Shown: positions 39,251 through 47,608 of the stretch, piece by piece
Numbering within the stretch: position 1 is the stretch's first letter
Layout of the letters: every line of letters starts with the position of its first letter
NCBI GenBank assembly: GCA_947496605.1
Contig: CANMDF010000007.1
Span: 1-47,625 of the forward strand
Reading direction: 5' to 3'
Length of the DNA stretch: 47,625 nt
DNA from: an uncultured Paracoccaceae bacterium
GTDB taxonomy: Bacteria > Pseudomonadota > Alphaproteobacteria > Rhodobacterales > Rhodobacteraceae
Translations under genes and position numbers: made by a program
Notes under the pieces: model-generated
What the model saw: only the letters and a program-made list of their open reading frames with translations
What the model was told of the DNA's origin: nothing
Databases searched by the model: none

Positions 39251-41113
39251 TCACTCGGGCTCCTCTAGAGGGAAAAAGCCATAGCGTCCCAGCGTCGTTG
39301 ATTTGGTAAATCTCGTAATTCCCTCACCTTCGGAAAACTCCAGCGGGACTGATTTCCTGTTTTCTAAGACAATGGTCTGGGTCGAAGTCCACGTTGCCAG
39401 CGATTCAAGAAAGCGAAGATTGACATCGGTCTCTGACAGGTCGTCAGCATCGTCCTCAGGCTTTTCGTATGCCAACAGCGGAGAATCGAGAACCACGAAA
39501 CCAGGGTGGGGCAAGCGCTTGTCTTCAGTATATTTGAGCAATCCCAGTGTCGCTGCGGCGTGCGTTATTGCTCGATGGCCCTTACCGTTACTGGAGCGGT
39601 GTTTGCCATTGATGACAAAGTCCCTTGTATCACTGTCGAAGTGAACGGTTGGCTTCTCCACTAAACCCCATTCATCCAAGAAGCTGGCTACGCGTTTTGA
39701 CAGCTCGAAGAGCGGTTTGGTTGGTAATGGCGAACTTACATCGTCCTTACTGGCATCTACTCGGGTCTCTTGTTCAATTTCCCGCTGCTTTTGCTGGAGG
39801 CGATCAAGGTTCTCGAACAACTCCAAGTTTCGCTCAACTTCGGACTTTTCGTCGAGAAACTCCGAAAAACGATTTCTTTGTGCAGAGACCTGCGGACTGA
39901 TGTTGCTCAGCAAGTTGCTCGCTTGCTGGAGGGCCTGTTCCGTATCCGGAAGTCGCTGCTCTACTTCCGACATTTCTCGCTTCAGTGTTTCAACAACATC
40001 CTTCAGCTCGCCCTGCAGAGCATGGATTTTTGCCTGTTCCCCCTCTGCTGCTGAAACAATCGCCTCGGTGCTCGCACTACAGTCTTTAGTTGGGTCGTGG
40101 TTTTCTGGCCTTGCTCCGCACATTGGGCAATTCTCTGATGGCAAGGCATAGAACAATGTGCCCGCTTCTCTGATGTTTTCCAACCTCGTCAAATCTATCG
40201 CGTACTGCTTATCAAGGAGTGCAAACCGTGCCAACATCTCCGAGATTTCGGAGAGCCGGTCTTGGGCCTCAGCCAAATTTGATCGCTGCTGGTTGCGTTC
40301 GTTCAAGACGCCTCGATATTGAGCCTCAGTTGAGCTCAAAACATGCCGCTCGCTGTCAATTGATTGACTCAGCCTTGTCAGTTGATCTTGCATCTCTCCT
40401 CTGAGATTTTCCTCATCTCCAAGGCTAGAAATCTGCTCTTCACTCTCATCGATGAATTCCGACAAAAGCTGCAACCGAGCTTGCCGCGAAATCACTTCCC
40501 GCTCTCTTTCCTCAGGGATCAGTTTGCGGTCATCCACTCCGCTCAGTAGGAAACGGAGACGTGATTTATCTACAGTCGCGTTTGTATATTGCTCACTGAT
40601 GTACGGAGAAGCTTCGCGTTGAATTTCCCTTTCGCTTATCATCAAAAGAGGGGCAAGATTTCGTAATGTCAGCTTTACCTTGTCATTTCGTTGGTTTTTC
40701 TTCAGCTCTTTTCCAGAAAGATCAAGACGTTGCAAAATGAAATCTCGGATAGACCCTATCTTTTGGGTTGGTTCTTTGGGCCGAAGAACTTGACCTTCTT
40801 GGTCGCCAGGCGCGTCGAAGTGTGTTCCCTTATAGCAAGTGAAACTTCCACCCTTTATGCTTCTCACAAAGGTGTACGCAGCGTCTTCGGAAAATTCTAT
40901 ACCCAGCAAAATCTCTTCGTAACCGTCGTGCTCAGGCAGCTCCTTAAGGGGAGTATCTCGCCCGAACATAAAGTCGATTGCATCTAAGATCGATGATTTG
41001 CCGGTATTCGAAGGACCATAAATCAAGTTGAGGCCCAAACCAAATTCAATTTTCGCTTGAGCCTTGCGAGGACCCTGAAAAACGAGATGAGTGAAATGCA
41101 TGGCGTTATTCAT
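39251..41113 (-). CDS. Rad50/RecN-like ATPase of an ABC three-component (ABC-3C) system
   Basis: A 620-residue SMC-like ATPase. Walker A is IYGPSNTGKSS (about 31-41), a zinc-hook-like CPMCG lies at about C329/C332 between coiled coils, an ABC signature-like part has GKGHRAITHAAATLG, and Walker B is HPGFVVLDSPL. This short Rad50-like form is used in ABC-3C systems, where it is thought to sense DNA and license an effector. It follows the middle component gene by 2 bp. Lower GC than its surroundings suggests recent acquisition. Confidence 0.88.
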   Translation of the reverse strand: MNNAMHFTHLVFQGPRKAQAKIEFGLGLNLIYGPSNTGKSSILDAIDFMFGRDTPLKELPEHDGYEEILLGIEFSEDAAYTFVRSIKGGSFTCYKGTHFDAPGDQEGQVLRPKEPTQKIGSIRDFILQRLDLSGKELKKNQRNDKVKLTLRNLAPLLMISEREIQREASPYISEQYTNATVDKSRLRFLLSGVDDRKLIPEEREREVISRQARLQLLSEFIDESEEQISSLGDEENLRGEMQDQLTRLSQSIDSERHVLSSTEAQYRGVLNERNQQRSNLAEAQDRLSEISEMLARFALLDKQYAIDLTRLENIREAGTLFYALPSENCPMCGARPENHDPTKDCSASTEAIVSAAEGEQAKIHALQGELKDVVETLKREMSEVEQRLPDTEQALQQASNLLSNISPQVSAQRNRFSEFLDEKSEVERNLELFENLDRLQQKQREIEQETRVDASKDDVSSPLPTKPLFELSKRVASFLDEWGLVEKPTVHFDSDTRDFVINGKHRSSNGKGHRAITHAAATLGLLKYTEDKRLPHPGFVVLDSPLLAYEKPEDDADDLSETDVNLRFLESLATWTSTQTIVLENRKSVPLEFSEGEGITRFTKSTTLGRYGFFPLEEPE

Positions 41114-41115
41114 CT

Positions 41116-41613
41116 CTATGCTCTTCCCAAACTGACATCGGAGATTTGAAACTCCGTAGACCAGCGATCAAACGCCGCATTGAACACATTGAAAAAAGCA
41201 TCTGGACCCAACTCGCCAAAAGTCGAAACCGCCCAATCTGCTCTCTCAATCAGTTTTTGAAGGTACGGATTCGCAAGACTGTCAAGGAATACAGGAGCCA
41301 AATCTGTTGAAACATAAAGTATCTGGGCATTCGATACTCTGGTAGAAACTAGTCTCTTTGCCTCCATCAGCGCCAACCCTTTTTGAATGAGAGGGCGTCG
41401 GACGAGAAGCTCTCCATTCCGTTGCTGGACTTGAGGATGAAGACTGATTGGGCCGCCCGGCATGTCGCTTGAATGCACTATAATGTGGTCGAATGCTAAG
41501 AGTTGTTGAACGTCAAATTCATGAGGCCAACCCGCAGACAATGTACAAAGAGCGCGAAGACCTGTCTCGAAAGCACTGTTGAAAACTTGTTCATGGGCGA
41601 GTGTTTTATTCAT
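41116..41613 (-). CDS. ABC-3C middle component (MC2-type)
   Basis: A 165-residue protein. VFNSAFETGLRALCTLSAGW at the start and NGELLVRRPLIQKGLALMEA in the middle, then VFLDSLANPYLQKLIERADW, match the middle component 2 proteins of ABC-3C systems. They sit between the ATPase and effector genes and probably bridge the two. It overlaps the nuclease gene by 8 bp and precedes the ATPase gene by 2 bp. Confidence 0.85.
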   Translation of the reverse strand: MNKTLAHEQVFNSAFETGLRALCTLSAGWPHEFDVQQLLAFDHIIVHSSDMPGGPISLHPQVQQRNGELLVRRPLIQKGLALMEAKRLVSTRVSNAQILYVSTDLAPVFLDSLANPYLQKLIERADWAVSTFGELGPDAFFNVFNAAFDRWSTEFQISDVSLGRA

Positions 41614-42703
41614 CTGAAAGAACCCAGGTCAACTTATTCACGTTTGCAAGTTGATGGCAGATGCCATGTCTATCCTGTACCTTCGTGACTTGGATCAAAC
41701 CGTTTTCCGTCAGTTGAATGTCACTGGCTCTATCGAGCACCGCTTTCATCCGAGCAACGCCATTTTCGTGCTCCTCATCGCATGTGTCGATTACTCCAGT
41801 ATGAATTTCAGACTGAAGCGATTTGAAGGTTCCATTTGGAACTGAATCACGAGCAAAGCTCTTCAAGGACTCAGCATGAAAGAATGCCTCTCGTTGCCGA
41901 CCAAAGTGAGCCTCAAGCCTTGAATATGAAGCAATGTTCCCAGCCGTTACGGTTGCGTTCTCCTTATCAGAATAGGCTTCATAAAGTTGCGAAATATACC
42001 GCGACTCCTTTTCTAACGGTGCCGTTGATGGTTTTTCAGGGATCGGGCGCGGCGGTAATCCACCGCCAAAGCGAATGACAAAGTAAGGTGTTTTGCGGTG
42101 GTCTTCGATAACTTCGTGTCGTGGTTTATACTGAAATATTGAAAAGTCGACTTCGTCTATGAACTTAGTAAACTCACCGTTTAACTCTATGGTCTGCTTG
42201 GATGTTATCTCAGCTGCACACCAATCAGTCCATTTTTCGATGAGCTTGTTCTTCAAATCCGATGAATTTAGGAGCAGCTTCTTCAGTGAGGGCCCGCAAT
42301 CCTTAGGTGCAAAGAAATAGTACTTTCGCGGAAGAGAAATTTTCCCATCGAATGCGTGCCAAATCAGCTTTCCGATCTCAGGAATTGCGGTGCTGGGAGC
42401 GAGCGGGTCACCAGTGTAGTACTTACACTGATAGTTGTCCCACTCTCCGTCAAACCCTTTGTCGGTCACAAAGCCGGCCACATCAATTCCGTAGTCATTG
42501 GCACCGCCAAGGCGGTCTACCAAGTGATATTTGGCTTTTTGGAACTGCGCCCATTCCTTTATGAAATCCTCCCATTCCCCTGCCGTAATCAGCAATAGAT
42601 GCTGATCGGGAGAGAGCAGCTTACCCGACAACGCAGTTGCACTATTTAGGTTGGGGTCATTTGCCGGAGGGGCGATGCCCACGCTATCTGGATCGAATTT
42701 CAC
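41606..42703 (-). CDS. ABC-3C effector with Mrr-like nuclease domain
   Basis: A 365-residue protein with two parts. Residues about 35-150 look like a PD-(D/E)XK restriction-endonuclease fold: NDYGIDV (Asp74) and the QxK motif YQCKYY (Gln92, Lys94). Residues about 230-365 carry the ABC-3C C-terminal domain: FGRQREAFFHAESLKSFARD and a DRHGICHQLANVNKLTWV ending. The nuclease probably cuts DNA when the ATPase complex is triggered. It is first in the three-gene unit. Its target, likely phage or plasmid DNA, is inferred. Confidence 0.85.
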   Translation of the reverse strand: MKFDPDSVGIAPPANDPNLNSATALSGKLLSPDQHLLLITAGEWEDFIKEWAQFQKAKYHLVDRLGGANDYGIDVAGFVTDKGFDGEWDNYQCKYYTGDPLAPSTAIPEIGKLIWHAFDGKISLPRKYYFFAPKDCGPSLKKLLLNSSDLKNKLIEKWTDWCAAEITSKQTIELNGEFTKFIDEVDFSIFQYKPRHEVIEDHRKTPYFVIRFGGGLPPRPIPEKPSTAPLEKESRYISQLYEAYSDKENATVTAGNIASYSRLEAHFGRQREAFFHAESLKSFARDSVPNGTFKSLQSEIHTGVIDTCDEEHENGVARMKAVLDRASDIQLTENGLIQVTKVQDRHGICHQLANVNKLTWVLSDE

Positions 42704-43028
42704 TAATGCACTGCCGGTTTATATTCTAAAAATGTTGCAGCTGAACTCTCATTACAGCTGCCAATGAGACAACCTTAGGTTATTATCGAGCAATCGCAAG
42801 GTGGTCGGTGCCATTTCTTAGGAAAGTGACTTTGAGGAAGGGTAAAGGAGGGCCCATTTGTCTGAAATCTTTACATCTGTGATGCTTGAAGCTTGTGGCT
42901 ACGGCGACAGTCCGAAATGGCGCACCGCTCCGCAGCATGTTGGGCAGGGGATGAATGTCTTCTATGGGCTGACCTCGGCTGTTTCTGCAAGTGCTGTCAA
43001 ACCTGGCGTTCGCAGAAGATTGCGGCCA
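42704..43028. other. Intergenic region upstream of the ABC-3C operon
   Basis: The part next to the operon is AT-rich and should hold its promoter. It contains a perfect 7-bp inverted repeat (GCAGCTG at 42738-42744, CAGCTGC at 42756-42762), a possible operator. The distal part (about 42840-43028) has short open frames that resemble no known protein and looks like degenerate sequence. Confidence 0.5.
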
Positions 43029-43439
43029 TCAGAAGTTCTCGATCCTCAATGTTGCTTTGATTGCAGTAGCACGTTCCGACAAGGGAGAGTTGGACCGATA
43101 GACACTGTGGATGAATCCTTGAGCCCAGCTCAGCAGATCATCTAGGCGCTCAGGTGGATCTGGCCGGTAGGCCTTGTTGGCGTGGACAATGTTGTTCCTG
43201 ATCGTTCTAAGTTGTCTGTAGCAATTCTCGAACACCGATTTTTCGTGGTCGAAGTCGATATCCACGTAGCGGTAGTCCTCGATCTTGCCATCGTAGCGGC
43301 CGGGAATCCCAATCGCCTTTATTTGTTCGAACAATTCTATTGAAAGATCGGGCGGCGCCTCGTGAAAATGCTTGATTGCCCCTTCGAACGCCATCTCGTT
43401 CAACAGCAAGCTAATGATACTGTGTTCTTGCTGGTTCAT
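43029..43439 (-). CDS. Small HEPN-like protein
   Basis: A 136-residue helical protein. CYRQLRTIRNNIVHANKAY near residue 73-91 carries an RNxxxH motif (Arg81, His86), the RNase signature of HEPN domains, preceded by an acidic YVDIDFDHEKS segment. HEPN proteins are common toxins in conflict systems. No antitoxin partner is visible. The start is uncertain: ATG 43439 or ATG 43457. It lies beside the ABC-3C operon but is not joined to it. Confidence 0.6.
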   Translation of the reverse strand: MNQQEHSIISLLLNEMAFEGAIKHFHEAPPDLSIELFEQIKAIGIPGRYDGKIEDYRYVDIDFDHEKSVFENCYRQLRTIRNNIVHANKAYRPDPPERLDDLLSWAQGFIHSVYRSNSPLSERATAIKATLRIENF

Positions 43440-43684
43440 GCTGACAGACCCCACCATGGGCAGAACGATACCCGCGTGCGCTCAGCGAAGCAATATATTG
43501 GCGAAGTGGTCGACTTTCTTGATACGACCGAAGCCTCGAGTAGGGACAAACGGCTGCTCTGCGGAAGCTGCAGCGCAGCATCGGCAAGTTTGGTAAAGGT
43601 CCGCAATGGGCCGTTCCAAACAGTGCGACTAGAAAACAACGACCGGCCGCGGGCATTGCGTGAGCAGGCAAGCTACGCAGATCC
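43440..43684. other. Degenerate stretch between HEPN-like and mobilisation genes
   Basis: Open frames exist on both strands, but none begins with a ribosome site or has a recognisable domain. The composition (Ser-, Cys- and Arg-rich in all frames) suggests remnant sequence. Confidence 0.4.
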
Positions 43685-45379
43685 TCACATCCCCGGCCCG
43701 GATCTACCCAAACGATTGGCGAGTTCATTGTTGAGCTTCTTGGCCTTTCGGTCTGCGCGCTTGAACACCAGCTCTAGGATAGGTGGGGGATCACCGTTTT
43801 CGTCGACCTCGCCGACGTCCGGCCGCTGATCAGCGATGCCGATTTGGGTGAGTGTTTCTGTAATTGCCTCACGCATACTTTTTACAAAGTTCTGCATTTG
43901 CATGAGCGGTTCTGGGTATGTGCGGGCGCGTTCGATCTCGTCATTGAACATTGTCAGGCTTCTGATGCGCTCAAACAAGTTTATCGCTTTCTGGAAACCC
44001 GATCGGATGAACCGCACCACCATGTTGTCTTGCGCATCGTCTATCGCAAAACGGCGGGCCTGCCCGTCGTCATCGGTGAACGCACGTGCTTGCGCTTTCT
44101 CTAACTTTTCATTGGTCAGAGTCATCTCTGCGGCAGCGCTTGTGACCTCTGCGACTGCGTTCATGGCAATGTCGAAGTTCTCTGCGCCATCGCTGGAAAG
44201 CGCGACAGCATTGCGCAATCCGGCCTCATCGGCTTCCAGACTTTCTATTAGCTCGCGGAGTTCCTCGACCCGGTCCATCATGGCGTCTTCATCCTCCGCA
44301 ATGGTTTGCAGCCGATCCTCGGACGCCTCTATGCTATTGGTCAGCGCTTTCTCATGAACAGCCATTGCGTCTATTCGCTCTTCGGCTTCTCGCGCGGTGC
44401 TGAGCGCTTTCTGAAGTCGTTCTGTTCGCCATTGCAAATTGTCGGCCTTTTCTTCGAGGGCCGCAATGCGTGCCTTGCTGCGCTCCTCCTGCTCACGGGA
44501 TTTCGCTGCAATGCGATTACGGGCGTCTGTGGCAAGCTTTCCAGAGCGCTCAATCATCCGGTTGCGTTCGATCGCGGTATTTAGGTCATCCTCTCGTTCC
44601 TGAGCGACAGCTTTGCGTTCCCGCGCCAACTTCTGTTGCTCTCGTTCCAGCTCGGCTTCTTTCTTGCGCAACTCTGCCGCTTTCTGGATGACCCATTCGC
44701 GGGTCGATTGCCCGGCAGGTGCATCGATGGACCGGTCCTCACCATATTCGATGCCAAGGTGATCGACGGCGATGGCCATGCGCTGACGTAGTCGCTGAAA
44801 GCTGTCTCGTTTCGATAGGGTAGGGTGGGAGGCGCGTCCGACTGTGCGGATACCTTCTGAGGCGCGGGCTGCTGATTTGCGCTCTTCAAATTGTTCTGGC
44901 GTCTCGCCGCGCTTTTGTTTTCCGGGCACGCGAGCTTTCTTGAGGTAGGTTGGCGCTACGACGACATGAATATGTGGCGTGTCTTCGTCGAGATGTAGCT
45001 CCGCGAATATCAGATCGGCTCCGTGCTCTTCTTGCAGCTGCTGCATGCTGGCGTCGATCCAAGATGTAAGACGGGCTTCGTTCCATGTGCCAACTTCCTC
45101 GGGATCATTTGGGCGGAAGTATTCAGGGGAGGCAGAGACGACAATGCGGAGATAGGGAGACTCTGATTGGGCAGCAGGTTTTTTGACACCGCTGGCATAG
45201 AGATTCCGAAGCGATTGCATGAGGCCAGCCGGGTCGCCCGCGAGCGTTTGGTTCAAGTGTGATCGATCCGGATCAATGTTGGATGCACCATCTGGTACGC
45301 GGGCCAAGCAATGGCGATCCAAAGCACTGATCATGGACGGAGAGGCAGGTTGAATGTTGTAGACGAGTTTGTGTGCCAT
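43685..45379 (-). CDS. MobV-type relaxase (Mob_Pre family)
   Basis: A 564-residue relaxase. The HUH-type motif lies in ELHLDEDTPHIHVVVAPT (His129, Asp131, Glu132, His136, His138), after a long N-terminal part. A long coiled coil (about 225-400) and a basic C terminus follow. It nicks DNA at the origin of transfer so that the plasmid can be moved by another element's conjugation system. No coupling protein or type IV secretion genes are in the window. The gene starts 32 bp from a candidate oriT repeat. Confidence 0.92.
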   Translation of the reverse strand: MAHKLVYNIQPASPSMISALDRHCLARVPDGASNIDPDRSHLNQTLAGDPAGLMQSLRNLYASGVKKPAAQSESPYLRIVVSASPEYFRPNDPEEVGTWNEARLTSWIDASMQQLQEEHGADLIFAELHLDEDTPHIHVVVAPTYLKKARVPGKQKRGETPEQFEERKSAARASEGIRTVGRASHPTLSKRDSFQRLRQRMAIAVDHLGIEYGEDRSIDAPAGQSTREWVIQKAAELRKKEAELEREQQKLARERKAVAQEREDDLNTAIERNRMIERSGKLATDARNRIAAKSREQEERSKARIAALEEKADNLQWRTERLQKALSTAREAEERIDAMAVHEKALTNSIEASEDRLQTIAEDEDAMMDRVEELRELIESLEADEAGLRNAVALSSDGAENFDIAMNAVAEVTSAAAEMTLTNEKLEKAQARAFTDDDGQARRFAIDDAQDNMVVRFIRSGFQKAINLFERIRSLTMFNDEIERARTYPEPLMQMQNFVKSMREAITETLTQIGIADQRPDVGEVDENGDPPPILELVFKRADRKAKKLNNELANRLGRSGPGM

Positions 45380-45410
45380 GTGGTAGGCATAGCACAGGGT
45401 TAGGTGACTA

Positions 45411-45440
45411 CAAAGTCTCGTTGCTCATAAGGAGACTTTG
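45411..45440. other. Candidate origin of transfer (oriT) inverted repeat
   Basis: CAAAGTCTC and GAGACTTTG form a perfect 9-bp inverted repeat with a 12-nt spacer, directly upstream of the relaxase gene, where MobV-type oriTs lie. A second, 10-bp inverted repeat (CTGCTGCGCA at 45448-45457, TGCGCAGCAG at 45513-45522) follows. The nick site cannot be placed. Confidence 0.6.
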
Positions 45441-45447
45441 GGTCCCA

Positions 45448-45522
45448 CTGCTGCGCACCACCCAAAATCACCTTCTTTCGCTCTGCCGAGGGCCCCTCCG
45501 ATCTAGTCGATCTGCGCAGCAG
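45448..45522. repeat. Second inverted repeat in the mob intergenic region
   Basis: CTGCTGCGCA (45448-45457) and TGCGCAGCAG (45513-45522) are perfect 10-bp complements separated by 55 bp. They may be part of oriT or a regulatory element. The rest of the gap up to 45716 holds nothing recognisable. Confidence 0.5.
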
Positions 45523-45716
45523 GGCACTGCGTTCCCTACTTTGCCAAGCCGCTGATGGCGGCTGCAAAACCGATCCTTCCCCTGCCTTGTGGCGGGCGAT
45601 GTCAGGTTGGGTTTTGCAATTGCTGCCCCGGATGCTGGATGACTGCCAGCGTGCTATGACCGACTAGAAGCCGTGCGCATCGGCGAGCTATCATCGCCAG
45701 ATTTCTTGCATGGATG

Positions 45717-46283
45717 TCAGGTCAGCTCGGCACCATGTTCGACGTCACTCCAATGAGTATTTGGTGGCAGCGACTTGGCACGCCGGGCGACATCCTCGAA
45801 CCGCACAGGCATGTAGTCCCACACGTCAACGCCGACGTTCACGCTGTTGCGGGTGCCGCGCCAGTTGTTGTGCACGTGGCCAAACATTTGGAGTGCCTTT
45901 CGTCTGGCATGGTTCCATGTGATCATCGGATAGTGGCATAACGTGTGTGCCTGCTTGTTCGGACCATCCCTGACCTCTGCCAGATGCGAGACACTGTCCC
46001 AGGGCAGGGCCAACGTCGGCTCCAGATCATGGTTGCCCACGATCAGATGTTTTTCGGCGCCGGGCAGTTTGGCGAACAGCTTTGTCAGCCAGTCACTGTC
46101 TTTAGATTTCGGCCCATGTGCAAAATCCCCGACGATCCAAAGCGCATCCTTGGGACCAACCATCGCCCACAGGTTCTGCATCAGCACCGCGTCCATATGG
46201 TTCGCGGACCGGAAGGGGCGATTGCAGAACTTGATGACATTGTCGTGCCCGAAATGGGTGTCTGCGGTGTACCAGTTGGTCAT
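45717..46283 (-). CDS. Calcineurin-like metallophosphoesterase
   Basis: A 188-residue protein. The metal-binding motifs are in order: TADTHFGHDN, VGDFAHG, VGNHDLE, CHYP and GHVHNN. It probably hydrolyses a phosphodiester or phosphomonoester; the substrate is unknown. Stand-alone members like this are common on plasmids and phages. It lies between the mobilisation gene and the ParA-like gene on the same strand. Confidence 0.9.
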   Translation of the reverse strand: MTNWYTADTHFGHDNVIKFCNRPFRSANHMDAVLMQNLWAMVGPKDALWIVGDFAHGPKSKDSDWLTKLFAKLPGAEKHLIVGNHDLEPTLALPWDSVSHLAEVRDGPNKQAHTLCHYPMITWNHARRKALQMFGHVHNNWRGTRNSVNVGVDVWDYMPVRFEDVARRAKSLPPNTHWSDVEHGAELT

Positions 46284-46514
46284 GGGTCTTCTCCGTCGTC
46301 GCTTGGTGGTGCGGACGGCTCATGGCGGATGCGGAGATGGGTGATCATCCTCGGCGAACAGCGCAAAGCCGCCCGCCATAGGTGGGGGCGCTAGTGTTGG
46401 GTGATATGTTTGCGCGATATGATCATGTGCGCGTCATAGCGGGTTCGGTTTGAGCTGGCTATCCATTCTTACAGATCCATGTCCGATGCTTCGACATCCT
46501 CGCCGCTGAGCGCT
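46284..46514. other. Gap without a recognised gene
   Basis: The minus strand has only very short frames (for example a 19-codon frame ending about 46315). No family or strong ribosome site was found. Confidence 0.5.
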
Positions 46515-47282
46515 TCATGCCGCTGTTACCTTCTTTGGAAATGAAAACGTTGCGACAGGATCAGCCCTTCCCAGGCGCAATCCCTGCAAGACCCATTGCA
46601 CCTCGACTGTCAGCTCAATGACAGCGGCCCAAGCGGCTTGCGCCTCGCGAAACCGGCCATAACCCGGTTGATCGCTTTTGCAGGCCAACGTGGATACAAA
46701 GTGCCCGATGTCACCGTGAATGATCTGATCGCTGATTGCCTCGCACCAGGGCAGTTCTGTTTGCAGAACCGGAATGCTGCCGAACACGTTGCGCGTTTCC
46801 GCTGCTTCCTCTGCGCCATTTCGGCAGCCGGGTATCAATCCTGTGACGTCATCAGGGTCACCAAGATATTTGTCGATACCGGCAACGGCATGCTTTGCCT
46901 CGAAGACGCCAATTGCAGGCGACAGGATGAGATCTGCCCGACCCAGAGCTTCGAGCTGGGCCTCCAGTGGTAGGACACGCGTGTCGATCAGGGCGACATC
47001 AAAACCGCGAGCCTCTGCGGATGCAAGCGCATCTTCCACATGATCACGGGTCCAGCATTGGATCAGCTCTAACCGGTCTTTATGCACGTGGCAGGCAGAC
47101 ATCGCCTTGCGCCACTTTTGTAGTGTCGAAGGAAACGCAGCTTTTGGATCCGTCCCAGCCTGATCAGTGCAATCCATCACCATCACATGTTTGCCCATGG
47201 CGAGACAGCCGGAAGCGAGCGCCATCGTCGAGATCGTCCGGCCAGCGCCGCCCTTGGCCGTGAAGAATGTGATCGTGTGCAT
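46515..47282 (-). CDS. ParA-family ATPase with variant Walker A motif
   Basis: A 255-residue P-loop protein. HTITFFTAKGGAGRTISTMA has the ParA-type KGG start, but Arg replaces the usual Lys of KGGxGKT. VMVMDCTDQAGTDP and VALIDTRVL give the other ParA motifs. It is separate from repA and has no ParB-like partner next to it; it may be a VirC1-like or mobilisation-associated factor. ATG 47282 has GGGAG 7 nt upstream. The longer frame from 47318 lacks a ribosome site. Confidence 0.8.
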   Translation of the reverse strand: MHTITFFTAKGGAGRTISTMALASGCLAMGKHVMVMDCTDQAGTDPKAAFPSTLQKWRKAMSACHVHKDRLELIQCWTRDHVEDALASAEARGFDVALIDTRVLPLEAQLEALGRADLILSPAIGVFEAKHAVAGIDKYLGDPDDVTGLIPGCRNGAEEAAETRNVFGSIPVLQTELPWCEAISDQIIHGDIGHFVSTLACKSDQPGYGRFREAQAAWAAVIELTVEVQWVLQGLRLGRADPVATFSFPKKVTAA

Positions 47283-47308
47283 AGGTGCGCTCCCAACAGA
47301 ATTCACAG

Positions 47309-47337
47309 AATACTTCATTATTCATAAAATACTTCAT
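47309..47337. repeat. Direct repeats AATACTTCAT, likely operator
   Basis: Two exact 10-bp copies at 47309-47318 and 47328-47337, 19 bp apart start to start, about two helical turns. They lie between the divergent ParA-like and XRE genes, so the XRE protein is the obvious candidate binder. Confidence 0.5.
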
Positions 47338-47371
47338 GGTGGCAAGCACTAGTTAGTTGCTCACTCGGCTC

Positions 47372-47608
47372 ATGAAAAACGAAGATGATGAAGAGCTCTT
47401 GGACGCATTTAGCCAGACACTCCGACGGTTACGTACCTCTGCTGGACTGTCTCAGGAGGAATTGGCTCATCGCGCAGGTAAGAGTATTCGCTATGTGTCG
47501 TTGCTAGAGAGTAGAAAGCATCAACCGAGTTTGGCAACGCTTAAGAGAATTTGCGATGGACTAGGGGTTTCGATGACAGATTTTATGGCTGAAATTGAAA
47601 ACCGATAA
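47372..47608 (+). CDS. Small XRE family transcriptional regulator
   Basis: A 78-residue regulator with a single helix-turn-helix: LRRLRTSAGLSQEELAHRAG and SIRYVSLLESRKHQPSLATL. It is divergent from the ParA-like gene and probably controls both. ATG 47372 is chosen; a TTG at 47357 is in frame. On the circular molecule its 3' end continues into position 1, since bases 47549-47608 repeat 1-60. Confidence 0.9.
   Translation: MKNEDDEELLDAFSQTLRRLRTSAGLSQEELAHRAGKSIRYVSLLESRKHQPSLATLKRICDGLGVSMTDFMAEIENR

Noticed and set aside
41826..41843. GGTTCC and GGAAC boxes inside the ABC-3C nuclease gene
   Set aside because: No NGTT box at the right spacing towards a gene start; a chance match in coding sequence.
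42858..43145. Open frame on the plus strand overlapping the HEPN-like gene
   Set aside because: It starts with a weak codon, overlaps the better-supported HEPN-like gene, and shows no known domain.
43362..43829. 155-codon plus-strand frame between the HEPN-like and relaxase genes
   Set aside because: It overlaps the ends of both neighbouring genes and has no recognisable domain or ribosome site.
45909..45914. GGTTCC inside the metallophosphoesterase gene as an EcfG box
   Set aside because: The sequence 15-16 nt away does not contain NGTT and no gene start follows.
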